Positions 12,262-24,377 are shown, numbered from the stretch's first letter. The stretch is 64,000 nt of DNA from Vigna angularis (GCF_016808095.1 NC_068976.1:28814871-28878870); one strand, 5' to 3'. Program-made: numbers and translations. Notes: generated by a model not told the origin, from the sequence alone.

Positions 12262-15225
12262 GATGGAGCTACCTGCTATGTGGTGTTAGCTCAGGAGAAA
12301 AGAGAGAATATTGAAGAACAAATCATCGGAATACCTGTGGTAGAAGAATATGTTGATGTTTTTCCAGAAGAAGTGTCAGGTTTACCACCTAGTCGAGAGA
12401 TCGATTTCACAATAGATCTAGTGCCCGGAGCTGGCCTGGTTTCTATGGCTCCATACAGAATGGCTCCTGCCGAACTAGCAGAGTTGAAAAAGCAAATCGA
12501 AGATCTGTTGGAGAAGAAGTTTATCCGTCCAAGTGTGTCTCCATGGGGAGCTCCTGTATTGCTGGTGAAGAAGATGGATGGAAGTTCAAGGTTGTGCGTG
12601 GATTATCGACAGTTGAACAAGGTTACAATAAAGAACAAATATCCTTTGCCAAGAATCGATGATTTATTAGATCAGTTGAGAGGAGCAGAGGTGTTTTCAA
12701 AAATTGATCTCAGATCTGGGTACCATCAGATTCTTGTCAAGACGGAAGATGTACAAAAGACGGCTTTTAGATCTCGCTACGGACACTTTGAGTACATAGT
12801 AATGCCGTTTGGCGTGACGAATGCTCCAGCGATTTTTATGGACTACATGAACAGAATATTTCGGTCATGTTTAGATAAGTTCGTGGTAGTATTTATAGAC
12901 GATATTCTTATCTATTCAGAGAATAAGGAAAAGCATGCAGAACACTTGAGGGTGGCGTTGGAAATTTTGAGAAAACATCAACTGTATGAGAAACTGTCAA
13001 AGTGTGAGTTCTGGATAGAGAAAGTACAATTTTTGGGTCATGTGATTTCTGCTCAAGGAATCTCAGTGGATCCAGCAAAAGTGAAAGTTGTGCTAAAGTG
13101 GGAGCGGCCGAAAACTGTAACTGAAGTACGAAGTTTTGTAGGATTAGCCGGTTATTACCGACATTTTGTCGAAGGGTTTTCCAAGATTGTAGGTCCTCTA
13201 ACTCAGTTAACTCGTAAAGATTAACCATTTCTGTAGACTGACAAGTGCGAAGCCAGTTTTGAAGATATAAAGCAACGACTAACGTCAGCACCAGTATTAA
13301 TCATTCCAGACTCTAGCAAATCTTTTGAGGTGTACTGCGATGCGTCATATCAAGGATTGGGGTGCGTTCTAATGCAAGGAAGGAGACCTGTAGCTTATGC
13401 ATCTAGGCAGCTAAAGGCGCATGAGAAGAACTACCCAACGCATGACATAGAACTTGCAGCAGTAGTATTTGCATTAAAGACATGGAGACACTACCTCTAT
13501 GGGGCAAGTTTCCAAGTTTTTAGTGACCATAAGAGTCTAAAGTATTTGTTCGATCAAAAGGAGCTGAACATGCGACAAAGAAGATGGATGGAATATATGA
13601 AGGACTATGACTTCGAGCTTTTATATCACCCAGGAAAAGCCAATGTGGTGGCAGATGCATTGAGTAGGAGACAAGCTCAGATAACAACAATGATGGTGAA
13701 GGAATTAGAACTGTTAGAAAAGTTACGTGATATGAACTTGGGGTTGCAGTTAACCCTAGATCATATATGGTGTGGTCATTTAGTAATCACTAGTGACTTC
13801 TTAGAACAAGTGAAGGTTGAGCAGTCGATGGATCAAGAGTTGCAGCAAAAGATCAGGTTGTTGGACACCGATCAAGCTAAGGAGTTCGTTCTAAGTAAAG
13901 ATGGCCTCCTTTGATTTAAGAACAGAGTGTGTATACCTGCAAAGAGTGAATTAAAACATTTAATTTTAGACGAAGGCCATAAAAGTCGTCTTAGCATACA
14001 TCCAGGTATGACTAAGATGTATAAGGACCTGAAAGAGTCATTTTGGTGGAATGGAATGAAGAGGGATGTGGCCGAGTTTGTAGCAGCCTGCTTGGTGTGT
14101 CAAAAGGCAAAAGTGGAGCATCAAAAACCGGGAGGGATGTTACGACAGTTAGACATTCCTCAATGGAAGTGGGACAGTATCTCGATGGACTTTGTAACAC
14201 ATTTACCAAAATCATCAAAAGGTCACGATTCTATCTAGGTTATCGTTGATAGACTAACCAAGAGCGCTCACTTTTTGCCCATTAATCAACGTATGTCACT
14301 AGAAAAGCTGACGGAGTTATACATCGGGGAAGTAGTGAGGTTGCATGGCATACCTACAAGCATTGTGTCAGACAGAGATCCAAGGTTTACTTCAAGGTTT
14401 TGGCAGACGCTACAGAAGGATCTGGGAACACAGTTGAGGATGAGTTCGGCTTATCACCCTCAGACTGATGGTCAAACAGAAAGGACTATTCAGTCTTTGG
14501 AGGATTTGCTAAGAACTTGTGTATTAGATCATCTTGGAAGTTGGAATGAGATACTACCATTAGTAGAATTTACTTACAACAACAGTTATCATTCCAGTAT
14601 TGGTATGCCACCATATGAAGCTTTATATGGAAGAAGATGTAGAACCCCGTTGTGTTGGTTTCAAGATGGGGAAGCACTGACAGTGGGACCCGAGCTATTA
14701 CAGCGAACCACAGAAAAAATAAAATTAATCCAAGATCGGATGAAAGCAACTCAAAGTAGACAAAAGTCATATGCCGACAAAAGAAGAAGACCGTTAGAAT
14801 TTGAAGAAGGAGATCATGTATTCTTACGAGTAACACCAACTACAGAAGTCGGGAGAGCTATCAAGATGAGGAAACTGACACCAAAATTTCTCGGACCGTA
14901 TCAAATTCTCAAAAAGATTGGGCCAGTGGCTTATGAGATAGCATTACCACCTCGATTGGCAAATTTGCATAACGTTTTTCATGTATCCCAACTGAGGAAG
15001 TATATTCCAGATCCAAAGCATGTGTTAGAAGTTGATGAAATTCAGGTCAAGGAAAATTTAACAATGGAAGTTGGACCAGTGCGTATACTAGATGTTCAAA
15101 TGAAAAAGCTAAGAGGGAAGGATATTCGCACGGTAAAGGTACTTTGGAATGAAGACACACAGGAAATGACTTGGGAATTGGAAGAATTTATGATAAAGGA
15201 ATATCCATATCTCTTTTGTAAGTAA
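12262..15225 (+). pseudogene. pol: reverse transcriptase, RNase H and integrase, with in-frame stops
   Basis: One frame runs from the CACTA right boundary to the stop ending at 15225, broken by stops at 13222, 13234, 13912 and 14236 without any frameshift. RT is at about 12400-13000 (FIDD catalytic site near 12890) and the RNase H connection follows. RNase H proper begins near 13330 (DAS and later DALS motifs). Integrase has an HHCC zinc-binding region near 13965-14110 and a DDE core with aspartates near 14190 and 14370, then a glutamate in the segment after SAYHPQTDG. A GPY/F-like segment and a degenerate chromodomain-like tail end it. The four nonsense codons make it non-functional for replication. 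Confidence 0.9.
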
Positions 15226-15280
15226 TCTTTTGTTAAATAGTCTTTGTTTAAATAAATAATTTTCGAGGGCGAAAATAATT

Positions 15281-15294
15281 GTTGTTGGGGAGAT
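15281..15294 (+). other. Polypurine tract of the retrotransposon
   Basis: The G-rich run GTTGTTGGGGAGAT abuts the TGTAAG start of the 3' LTR, where the plus-strand primer is expected. It confirms the LTR start at 15295. Confidence 0.75.
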
Positions 15295-15379
15295 TGTAAG
15301 ATCCTTGAAAATATTTGTAAGTTAGATACTAGATAAAAAAAAGTGAATAGTAAATTATGAATAGTAAAAAGTGAATAGT

Positions 15380-15429
<50 letters not shown>

Positions 15430-15814
15430 GAAAGGATAAGTGTTCCACGTAGCTTTGAGATCAGAATTCATCAAATTGCAAATAAAAAATTATTTTTGTA
15501 ATAGTAAAATGAATAAAAAAATGAATAGTTAAAATGAATAGTAAATTTTTTTGCTATAAATAGCCAAGGGGGGAGGCTGAAAATTTACACTAAAGAACTT
15601 AGAAAATTTTTGAGAGAAGAGAGTTGGAAGAATTTTTAATTGCAAAGGGGATATTCTGGAAGTTTTCAGAGAGCGAGGAGATTAAGTCTGTAATAGAGGT
15701 AAGGGAAGCCATTCTTATACTTTGCTTTTATCTAATCCTAAATCTTGAATATAGAGTATTTTGTTTCTTTATGGTCTTGAATTTTGAATGAGAACATTTA
15801 ATTGTTTCTTTTGT

Positions 15815-16155
15815 ATTTTTGGAAGGACGAGAAGTTGTCTAACCGGCTCTGCCAGATTCAACTTCTTGTTTCCCCAAAGCTTTTGTTGTTTCTTATATCT
15901 TTATATTGTATTTTTGGAAGGACGAGAAGTTGTCTAACCGGCTCTACCAGATTCAACTTCTTGTTTCCCCATACCTGTTATTTCTTATTTATATTGTACT
16001 TTTGGAAGGATGAGAAGTTGTCTAACTGGCTCTGCCAGATTCAACTTCTTGTTTCCCCATAAATTTTATTGTTTTATCTATTCTTTTTATTGCATCTTTC
16101 TAGAAGGATGAGAAGTTGTCTAACCGACTCTACCAGATTCAACTTCTTGTTTCCC
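15815..16155 (+). repeat. Hairpin-bearing tandem repeat in LTR C, 4 units
   Basis: Four units of about 85-100 bp each hold AGAAGTTG ... CAACTTCT and share GGAAGGAYGAG and TTGTTTCCCC. This is the highest copy number of the three LTRs. Confidence 0.85.
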
Positions 16156-16829
16156 CTGAATTTTTATATTAATATTATTTTGATGGTAAGGGCAACTAAT
16201 TATTTTTGTATGAATTTATATACATACGAATGTTGAACTGGTGTTCTCTTGTGAAAACTGACTTTTATTATATTGGGTGTTATAATTGAAACTGTTAAAT
16301 TGTACATGTTGTGATGTGATGAATTTAATCTGTTTTGAATGAGTTTGTTGGCTGAAATTGATCTTGTTGGAAGGTCTGGAGTAAGGGTTCTGTAATAGCT
16401 TGTATATGGGTATTAAATAGATGTACAAATATTGTTTGAGATTGTTGTGAGAGGAAGTAAAAATATTAAAATTAGGCATTTTAGATTTAGAGCATAAGAG
16501 AACAAGGTAGATAATTTAAATAAATAAATTGTTAATTATTGAGGGCCTCCCTTTGTTGGTAGGATAGAGGAACCTTAAAAACCTGAGTTGGCACATCCCT
16601 GATCATAGAGCAGCCCTGGCCTGGTCCAGTCAGTTGTGACTAGTCATATGTGCTGGCGTCGAAGGTGAGTTTGATGCGTTCAGACATCTAGGTCCTCTCT
16701 GGTGACCAATTGGGGTAAAGAAAGATCTTTACTAGGATGAAAATAAAATAAAACAAGTTGATTGTAGATACATAAAGTTATCATGGTAAAAACTTCATAT
16801 ATATTTCATTTATCGTTACATTGAGCTCA

Positions 16830-16937
16830 GACTTTAATATGTAGTTGCTAAGATATGTTGAAGTGTTTTGGCTGATCTATGATGACTTTAATATGTAGTT
16901 GCTAAGATATGTTGAAGTGTTTTGGCTGATCTATGAT
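16830..16937 (+). repeat. 54-bp tandem duplication private to LTR C
   Basis: Two identical-looking 54-bp units beginning GACTTTAATATG and ending CTATGAT follow directly on one another. LTRs A and B have one unit, so the duplication arose after insertion or in the parental lineage. Confidence 0.9.
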
Positions 16938-17960
16938 CTTTGATTGGTGAAAATATGTTGAGTTATACTCGTCATGGTCAAAATGAGTTTATAATATGAA
17001 GTATGATATCTGGCAATATGTTTAATTTATTGACACCAAAATAGGTTATTGTCAAATTATGATTAGAGAATGAACATGATTGAGTTATGTGGATAAGAGG
17101 TTAGGAATTCATGATTTGATGAAATGTTGGAGTGGATAAGAGGGTATGAAATGTTGATTTGATGAAATGTTGGAGTGGATATAAGAAATCATTGCTTATG
17201 AAATGATGTTTACTACGGGGAGTAGTATGTTCGGTTTATACCATGAGAGCTTGATATGAGCAAAGTAACACCTGAGATTTATGAAAGCAGGCAGAAAGTG
17301 GTCTGACCATAAGGCTTTGACATAAATATATGGTTCATAAGTTTTATAGAAGCAGGCAGAGAGAGGTCTGGCCATAAGGCTTCAGAAAGTAAGACATAGT
17401 ATACAGGTGCGGCTTAAGGAAGCAAGCAGAGAGCGGTCTGACCATAAGGCTTCGTGAGTAAGCATGGTACACTTGTAAGGTTTATGAAAATGAGGAAGAT
17501 GATTTTGATAATGATGAATTAATGACATCGGGATAATGATATTTTATCAATTGCAGAAATACATGATTGAAATATTTTTATTACAAGTTTAATGATTTAT
17601 ATGATATGGTTGGCTTACCCTTATTTGTTTGTGCTATGATCATATAACTCATGTTATATGTGAATAGATAATGTTGCAGATGCGGTTGAAAAAGCTTAGA
17701 GATGAGAGAGATGCGGGGAAAAAACTTTTAGGGATATTTTGTAAAAAGAATAAATTTGTATTGGAAAAATTATGTTGTGTAAAACTTATAAGTTGAAATT
17801 TCGAATTTATGTTAAGTGGTGAAGACTATATTGTTTGAAGTTTGTAAGTTTGGTATTGTACTTTGGGAGAATTGAAATAAAGTTTGATTGTTTATAGAAG
17901 ATATCAAATTAATTTAGTCTCTACTATCAGTAATACCCTTTAAAATATTAGGGTGTTACA

Positions 17961-17965
17961 ACATT
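17961..17965. repeat. Target site duplication ACATT, right copy
   Basis: It immediately follows LTR C and matches 3009-3013. Confidence 0.8.
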
Positions 17966-18690
17966 AACAAGTCCTAAACAACTGATTCAGACTCTCCCCA
18001 CCAACCAATTCCACACCTGATCTCAATTCCCCATTTTTGCTACTCCACTTCTTTAAACACACTCAGAAACAGTATCAGCAACTCAAAGCAAAATAGTTCA
18101 ACAAGGTCATAGGTTATATTATCTCATACAACTATACAATTCACACAATCACTCAATTACATACCCAAGCAAACTTCCAAACAACATTATACAACAGTAC
18201 AGTTCCACAACACATCAACCAATTAAATTAACTAGCTTCCCTTACCTCTAACCGAACCGGACAACTTCCACAACCTTCAAGAATTTGCTTACTTTTCCAG
18301 GAAATTCTAAGAACACCTATAGACCACCGATTTATGAAAGGAGATCAACCATAGCACCAAAATGAATTTAGAAAGGGGAATAAAATACTGTTAAACACAT
18401 GCAATCAGCAAAGCTTTCTTGCATGTACCAGAAATCCCAGAAATTCATGAGAATTTAAGGAACGACACTTACCTGCTCTAAACACGAAATTGATAGAGGG
18501 ATGAGGAAGCTTGTGATGCCAGGATCACTCAAGTGCTCCCTGATTGCTGAACAAATGAACTATGGGTGAAGAAATCTAGAGAGAAGGGTGAGAAAAATTA
18601 GGAAATAGTGATTTTAGAGAGATAAACAGTTTTAAGATAATGAAGTGAGTGTTTAGAAATTCTTATTTATATTGTTGGTGTATTTCAACA
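17966..18690 (-). repeat. Host repeat split by the retrotransposon, right part; possible LTR leader on minus strand
   Basis: Read on the minus strand this stretch has a TATA-like AATATAAATAAG near 18670, a CT-rich leader and donor-like GAGGTAAGG sites near 18245 and 18475. That is the same layout as the leader of the Tekay LTRs here (TATA box, purine-rich leader, AGAGGTAAGG). With 2482-3013 it may be a single LTR or element interrupted by the 3014-17960 insertion. Neither terminus nor a coding region was found. Confidence 0.35.
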
Positions 18691-20514
18691 TTAAAATCTT
18701 AGTTTAGTTACCTTAATACCTCTATCTACTCTATTATTCTATTTTCTAGGTCTTTACTTTTATAATGTGAGTTATATGATTTTGGGTTTAGACTTTGTTA
18801 AACTTTTTACATGCATATATATTAGTTTAGATATAAAAATTCATAAAAAATATAATTTTAGATGATAGAGAAAATATAGTTAATTATTTTTGTTATGAAT
18901 AACTTCTGTTATTCATATTTTGGTTTTCTGCCAAAACAAATTTAATTTTTAGAAAAACCACAAAAACTTGCCTATGTTATAACACTCACATATATAAATT
19001 TACGGCTGCTATTCAACCAAAAAAAATTACATCTAGAATATGAACAGACGTAACATATGTAAAAGATATTCTTTAATTTTAGTATCAACTAAGTGAATTT
19101 TAATTTATTTTATTATGAATTTGTGTCTTCATGAAAAAAAAATACTATCAGTTATTCTTAATGAATTCGAATTTACAGATAACAATTTTTTTTCTTTCAC
19201 TTTCTATATATAAATATTTTTATACTTATCTATTTCCTCCACATTCATATCATTCATTCATTTTCATTTTTTTTCCATATTTATCTTTTTCATCTATAAA
19301 CTTCTCTTCCATCTATATTATTCTCTTGTTGTCTTGTTGAAAGTCATATCTTTCTTCCACATTCATCATTTTCATTTATACTAATCTTTTTTATCCAGTA
19401 TTTTTTTTTTTGCACTTTATTTTATAGAACATGAAGACATTATTTCGCCAAACGAATGAATATTTAATTAATATTAAAATTGATTTTATTTAGTGTCACC
19501 TAAGTTAAAGTTAGTGTTAAGCAAGTAAAATTTAAAATAAGATGCATTAATATCTACTCAAAAAATCGACTTCAAAAGTTCACGATAACGAATTAATTTC
19601 CATAATTTTAGAATCCCACGCAACATCAAAATGTTATTAACTAATTAACGTGGACTTTTCCGACTTAAGTACTGAATCTTATACAGTCATATAAATTAAC
19701 ACAATAAAGGATTAAATAAACATTAGATAAAAGAAAATAAAAAAATTCTACATTGAATTTTTTTTAATTTTTTTAACGGATGAATTTAAATTTGAATCTC
19801 ATAATATTAACAATTACAGTAATGACTCTTCTTCCCTAATTTATGCCGTTTCTTTGCAATAAAATTGATTAGATTGTTGCTAACATACATACAACCAAGT
19901 TATAACTCTATTGCTTTTAATGATAGTTTTGAAGAGAATACAAAGAGTTCTCATTATGAAAAAGGGTCTAAGATCTAACATGAGAGTCAACTAAAGTAAG
20001 AGAAAATAGATGAAAAGAAATAAAAATAAAATGTTTAATATTCTTCTCTATGTACAAAAAACGCATAACCATTTATGTTCCTGTCATGTAGTCTTTAGTT
20101 TCTAATCTTTGCTTTTACCGTCCATAAGGCTAGGAAGACAACATTTGATGGACATTTATACATTATTAATAGCAAAAATACATGTACTTTTATTTATGTG
20201 TATTCATAATTTTTATTACATTAAAAAAATACAGATTAAAAAAATATATATAATTTTGTATAAATGATATTACAAAATACTAAAGTAATATAATTTAATA
20301 TACATATATTTATAAAGATAATGCTAAAAAATATGCAGTAATTATGTTTAAGGAGAAAAGTTATTTAATTAGTTTGAAAATGAGAAAAATGATTCAATTA
20401 CTTATTCTAGTAAATAAAGAAATTACATTTTATTTATTAAAAAATAAAATTATTTTATTAAAATATAACAAAAAAACAAATTACAAAAAGATGCGCAGGA
20501 ATTATTAATTATAT
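18691..20514. other. AT-rich intergenic spacer
   Basis: I see no gene, RNA or clear transposon end. Short open frames such as 19131-19340 are T/C-rich low complexity. Confidence 0.6.
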
Positions 20515-20574
20515 AAATAATAATAATAAATAATATAATAATAATATAATAATAATAATGATAATAATAGAATA
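20515..20574. repeat. TAA-type microsatellite
   Basis: Imperfect runs of AATAAT/TAATAATA occupy about 60 bp. Confidence 0.85.
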
Positions 20575-20629
20575 ATTATATATAATATAATGATTCTCTC
20601 TCATACACTTATATTGGTTGGAACTAGGG

Positions 20630-21785
20630 ATTGTAATGGGTCGGGTCAGACACGGATAGTGCCTACCCGCAACTCGACTCACATGTAAAAATCGTATCCA
20701 CAATCCGACCCGCTACTCGTTGGATATCCGCATAAAAAAAATCGTGGATTTTTTTCAACCCGCGGATATCCGTTGGATACCCATTTTCAACTCACAAATA
20801 TTTAAAAAATATATTTTTTGAATTTTTATATAAGGTTTAAATTAAACTACAAGTTAAAGAGAACAATTTAATATATTTGTTACATATTAAAAAAAGACAT
20901 AATATAATTTTTAAATAAGTTAAAGAAAACAACTATTGAACAACAAAACACCTAGTAACTGAAGTCTCAATTTAGTCACAAGATTAACCCATAAATACCT
21001 ATCAATGTATGAAACAAAAAGATAAAGAATTTTCAAGAGAACGCAAACAGGAATCCTAAACCCAAATTATGAAAACGAACGCAATTACAGAAATCTTCAA
21101 ACCGCGATAACTATCAGGGTCTTCAAAAATCCAATCTACATCAATGAACTAAAATCCGAAAAAACTCAAAACACTCATTCGAATCATAACCCCAAAATCG
21201 CTTCACCAATCAATAGGGAAGAAATCAAGAAACGAACTCCCAAATCATGAATCAAAACGTACAAAAGAAAACCCCCAAAATTAGAAAACAAATAAAACCC
21301 TAATTTTAAATCCCCAATCAAAACCAAGAAGAGAGGAAGAGGGAATTGAGCCTACTCCCTGCGCGAGCTGAACCAGAAGAAAGAAGAAAAGAGTCCTCCA
21401 TTAAGAGAGAATTTTCTAATGAGATTCTATGTATATGTTTGATATCTTTATTAGGGTTAGCTCAAAAGTAATGTAACCCCTTTTTTTCTTTTTTTTCTTT
21501 TAAAAAAAAGGTAATTGAAAGGAATTCTAAGTCATTATTATTAAAATTTCTCCTTTTTAAGAGTAATAAAAAATTTAATTTTAAAAAAATATTAATTAAT
21601 TTTTTTTTGGATAACAGGTATGCACGAGTTGAATAGTATAATACCCGTATCCGACCCATTTAAAAACGAGTATTAAAATATCTGCTATTCATTATCCACA
21701 GATAATAAATATCCACCGATAATAACTATTCGTTACGAATTTTATCCGCGGACTCGAATTTTTTTATAGCCTGATCGGAACTAAT
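20630..21785. mobile_element. hAT-like non-autonomous element or remnant
   Basis: Both edges carry the GTCGGGTC, GGATATCC and CCCGCGG motifs that mark a common class of plant hAT ends: left side about 20630-20790, right side about 21610-21775. The 800 bp between are A/C-rich with no coding potential that I can read. I found no clean terminal inverted repeat or 8-bp duplication, so the boundaries are approximate. Confidence 0.4.
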
Positions 21786-22869
21786 GCCTCACATAATATA
21801 TAGAAAACATCTACATTGCAGGACTCGAAATAGAATTAATAAAAGCTTAAACATTTTAATTAGAATACATTTATATAACATAAAATTCTAAATTCTAAAT
21901 CATAGGAATTAAAAGATATTTTTACTTATAAATATATATTTTAACTAACGCTTAAATAAAGCTTTAATTACAATGCGAATATTATAAAACTATTATATTA
22001 GAATAAAAGTGAGAAAATGTTGTTTAAAATAATATAATATAATAAAATGTCAAAAATCAGATTAAGACTCGATAAAATCTAAGATGATTATGACAACATA
22101 CATATTTTTACACATTCATAGAAACCGATTCAATTCACCTTTCCACAACGAATAAAAGTCTGAAAATGTACTTGCAGAACTGCATATTACTACTGTTCAG
22201 CAGAATCTTCCAAACCCAACTTGTAAAAGAAATAAACATATAAACACGCTTTCTTCATTGCTCGGCGTTCTAAACCAATCCCTAAATTGAGAAATCATCG
22301 TCCCGAGTCTCGCAATCTCCGCCATTGGGTTCCGTGTTTTTGTCAGTAGTTTTAGTCTGATCCACCTCTCTGTCATCACAAGACTCTCTCCCCTGTCTGC
22401 GTTTGTATGTATTCCCCCCCTTTTACTGGATATTGGTATGCTCACAGAAACTTCAATTTCAGCTCTATTTTATTTTATTTATAATTTAAAATTATCATAT
22501 CGTATTGGGAGGTCCAATTTTTTTTTTCGAGTTCTTTATTAACATTTTGGAATTAGGCTCTGTTTGGGTAGTACCAGTTGGAAGTGTTTGTTTTTTTTTA
22601 ACGGGGAATGTGTAACTTCTTTCCTGTATGGATGATCTAAAAAAATCTGAAAAATACTTCGAAGTTTGTGACTAAAGAACGTCTTAAACTTAATGGAACT
22701 GCTGCTGGTTACATGTCTTTCTTCTAGTAAACTGAGTTTGAAGTAACAAATGTTTTCCATTCCATGAGTAATGTACCATGAGGCGTGCTTGCAGCTTGGA
22801 ATAGATTGCCAATTTTGCTCTGTGATCAGATTTTAATGTCTCAATGTTGTGTTGTTTTATCATTTGCGG
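21786..22869. other. Intergenic DNA with no recognised gene
   Basis: AT-rich up to 22140, then closer to genic composition. An 82-codon minus-strand frame at 22197-22445 matches no family I know. The segment may belong to the same old duplication as the listerin relic that follows, but I cannot align it to LTN1. Confidence 0.5.
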
Positions 22870-22925
22870 GATGCTGATAGTGAGATTGTGGTTCAGTTAA
22901 AGGCAGGAAGGATTCCTCCACTGAG
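22870..22925 (+). pseudogene. Relic of LTN1 exon 3 with flanking intron
   Basis: These 56 bases align to LTN1 exon 3 (33926-33988). Both begin GATGYTGATAGTGAG and share GGCAGGAAGGAT; the relic lacks 7 bases in the middle, which shifts the frame. The acceptor AG of the real exon is GG here. Similarity continues into the following intron (GTAA then TTTGGATTAACTT), so this is a genomic duplication, not a retrocopy. No other LTN1 exon was found nearby. It cannot encode anything. Confidence 0.75.
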
Positions 22926-23222
22926 GTAATTTTGGATTAACTTCTTGCTTGTTCACGAAAAATGTGTAGCATACTTAAATGCAATTAATTATGTATTCTA
23001 TATACCACTTCTGATGCCGTCCCCTTTATATCAATTAGTTCATCACAGATCACGAATATTGAATATAAGCATGTTTAGAGTGAAAATAGAGATACATGTT
23101 TTTTTGTTCTCTTGGATTGTAGTGGTGCTACTTCCTGAGTTAGATGCGTCTCCTGGAAGGTCTTTCCTTACCTTAATTTTAATTTTTCTTTTAATAATTT
23201 TTGTGCAAATAAACAAGGAAAA
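22926..23222 (+). other. Upstream region of the LURP-one-related gene
   Basis: Spacer between the listerin relic and the ATG at 23223. Its start still resembles LTN1 intron 3. The remainder probably includes the promoter and 5' UTR of the LURP-one-related gene. No convincing TATA box was singled out. Confidence 0.4.
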
Positions 23223-24377
23223 ATGGAATTGGGAACCTCAGAGTCATCATATCCAGGTTCAGGGAACTGGGAGATCCCAATTGATCTGTTCGGTTCCAAA
23301 AAGCATGCCGGAGTCCCTCGTGGTGTTCTAGCATTTGCAGATGAGTCTGATAACGTAGTCTTCAGGGTGAACCGCCACCCACCCAATCCTAACTCATCGC
23401 CCCTTCCCAAGGACAAGAAAGTATTGGTCGATGCCTCAGGCCATACCCTCTTCTCCATCTACAGCTATCATGTCTGTTTCCCTTATCTTAATTTATCTTT
23501 CTTAATGAAATAAATAAAGTTTTCCTTTTCTTAAAAAATTGATTTTTCTTTTTCATTTGATAGAATGGGTCTTGGAAGTGCTATAAGGGAGACAGTGATG
23601 GGAATAGGGAGCTGGTGTTTAGAGTGCAGAGGACCCTCAAAACATTTACTAGAGTTGAGTTAGAGGTACTTTTTGAGAGTGGAAGATCCAATGATGAAGT
23701 TTGTGATTGGAAAGTGAAGGGTTCACCTTTTCAGAGATCATGCTGCATCTATAAAGATGCTGACTTGGTTGCACAGGTACTAAATTCATGCTATACTTAT
23801 GTCGTAAATTATTTGTTACTCATAGACAAATAGTTACCATCCGTCCATGTATAATTGAAATTATGTTTGGGAACCCAAGGAACACTCTATTCAGAATCCA
23901 AACAATACATTTTCTTTTATTATACAGCGGTGGAATGGTGTTTGAATCTATGCCCATCATGCAAACAAACTCCTTGATCCTAGTAGGTAGATTCCAAATA
24001 ATGTTACATTAGATACATTATACCTCGGAAGATTGAAGATATGGAGGTGATGTAGCAGAATTATTCAGTGTATGAATTAAAACTACCGGCATGATTTGAT
24101 ATGAGTATAATGATAGTTTAAAGCTGAGAATTGTATATTACGACAGAGGAGCCTGATTTACAAGTTTACCGTGTTGAAATTTCATACAATCCAAGGTATC
24201 AAAACAACTGATTCCGGTTTACTTGTTCATTACACTTTTGTGCAGAGTAGCCTGATGTACAAGCTCCACCAAATATTTGTCAGTAGGGGAAAATTTCGTC
24301 TAACAATCTTTCCGGGGACTATTGATCATGCTCTAATCGTGGCTATGTTTGTGATATTTTTAAGTGGAAGAAAGTAG
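23223..24377 (+). CDS. LURP-one-related protein (Tubby C2-like fold), 3 exons
   Basis: Exons at 23223-23471, 23564-23776 and 24246-24377 keep frame and give 197 residues. The protein shows the LURP-one-related (DUF567/LOR) pattern: an N-terminal PIDLFGSKKH stretch, LAFADESDNVVFRV, KVLVDASGHTLFSIYS, NGSWKCYKGDS, LVFRVQRTL, and a late VKGSPFQRSCCIYK segment. The C-terminus ends in a hydrophobic stretch (IDHALIVAMFVIFLSG) that may act as a membrane tail. The family has a Tubby C-terminal-like beta-barrel; some members act in basal defence, and most have no known function. It most resembles what I remember of LOR7. No break is seen, and ATG 23223 gives the usual length. Confidence 0.88.

Larger units (their letters stand above)
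3014..17960 (+). mobile_element. Tekay/Del-like Ty3/gypsy retrotransposon carrying an internal CACTA insertion
   Basis: In order the element has a long 5' LTR, a primer-binding site matching initiator tRNA-Met, gag with two CCHC knuckles, an aspartic protease, reverse transcriptase, RNase H, integrase, a polypurine tract and a 3' LTR. RT precedes integrase, which defines Ty3/gypsy. The integrase C-terminus has a GPY/F-type segment and a degenerate chromodomain-like tail, and the LTRs exceed 2 kb, which fits the Tekay (Del) clade. The length includes the 5410-bp CACTA insertion at 6852-12261. Several nonsense codons in pol make it defective. The clade name rests on remembered family features, not on a tree. 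Confidence 0.9.
15295..17960 (+). repeat. 3' LTR (copy C)
   Basis: It begins TGTAAGATCC and ends GTGTTACA, keeping TG...CA ends. It is 2666 bp, longer than LTR B because of an (AT)n tract at 15383-15426, four hairpin-repeat units instead of two, and a private 54-bp tandem duplication at 16830-16883/16884-16937. The TATA box is at 15555-15562. Three partly repeated segments around AGGTCTGACCATAAGGCTTC lie at about 17290-17455. Confidence 0.92.

Noticed and set aside
1..17960. LTR C looked like a mosaic of A-like and B-like sequence.
   Set aside because: The differences sort into changes private to A and changes private to B, as expected for three independently mutating copies. No gene conversion needs to be assumed.
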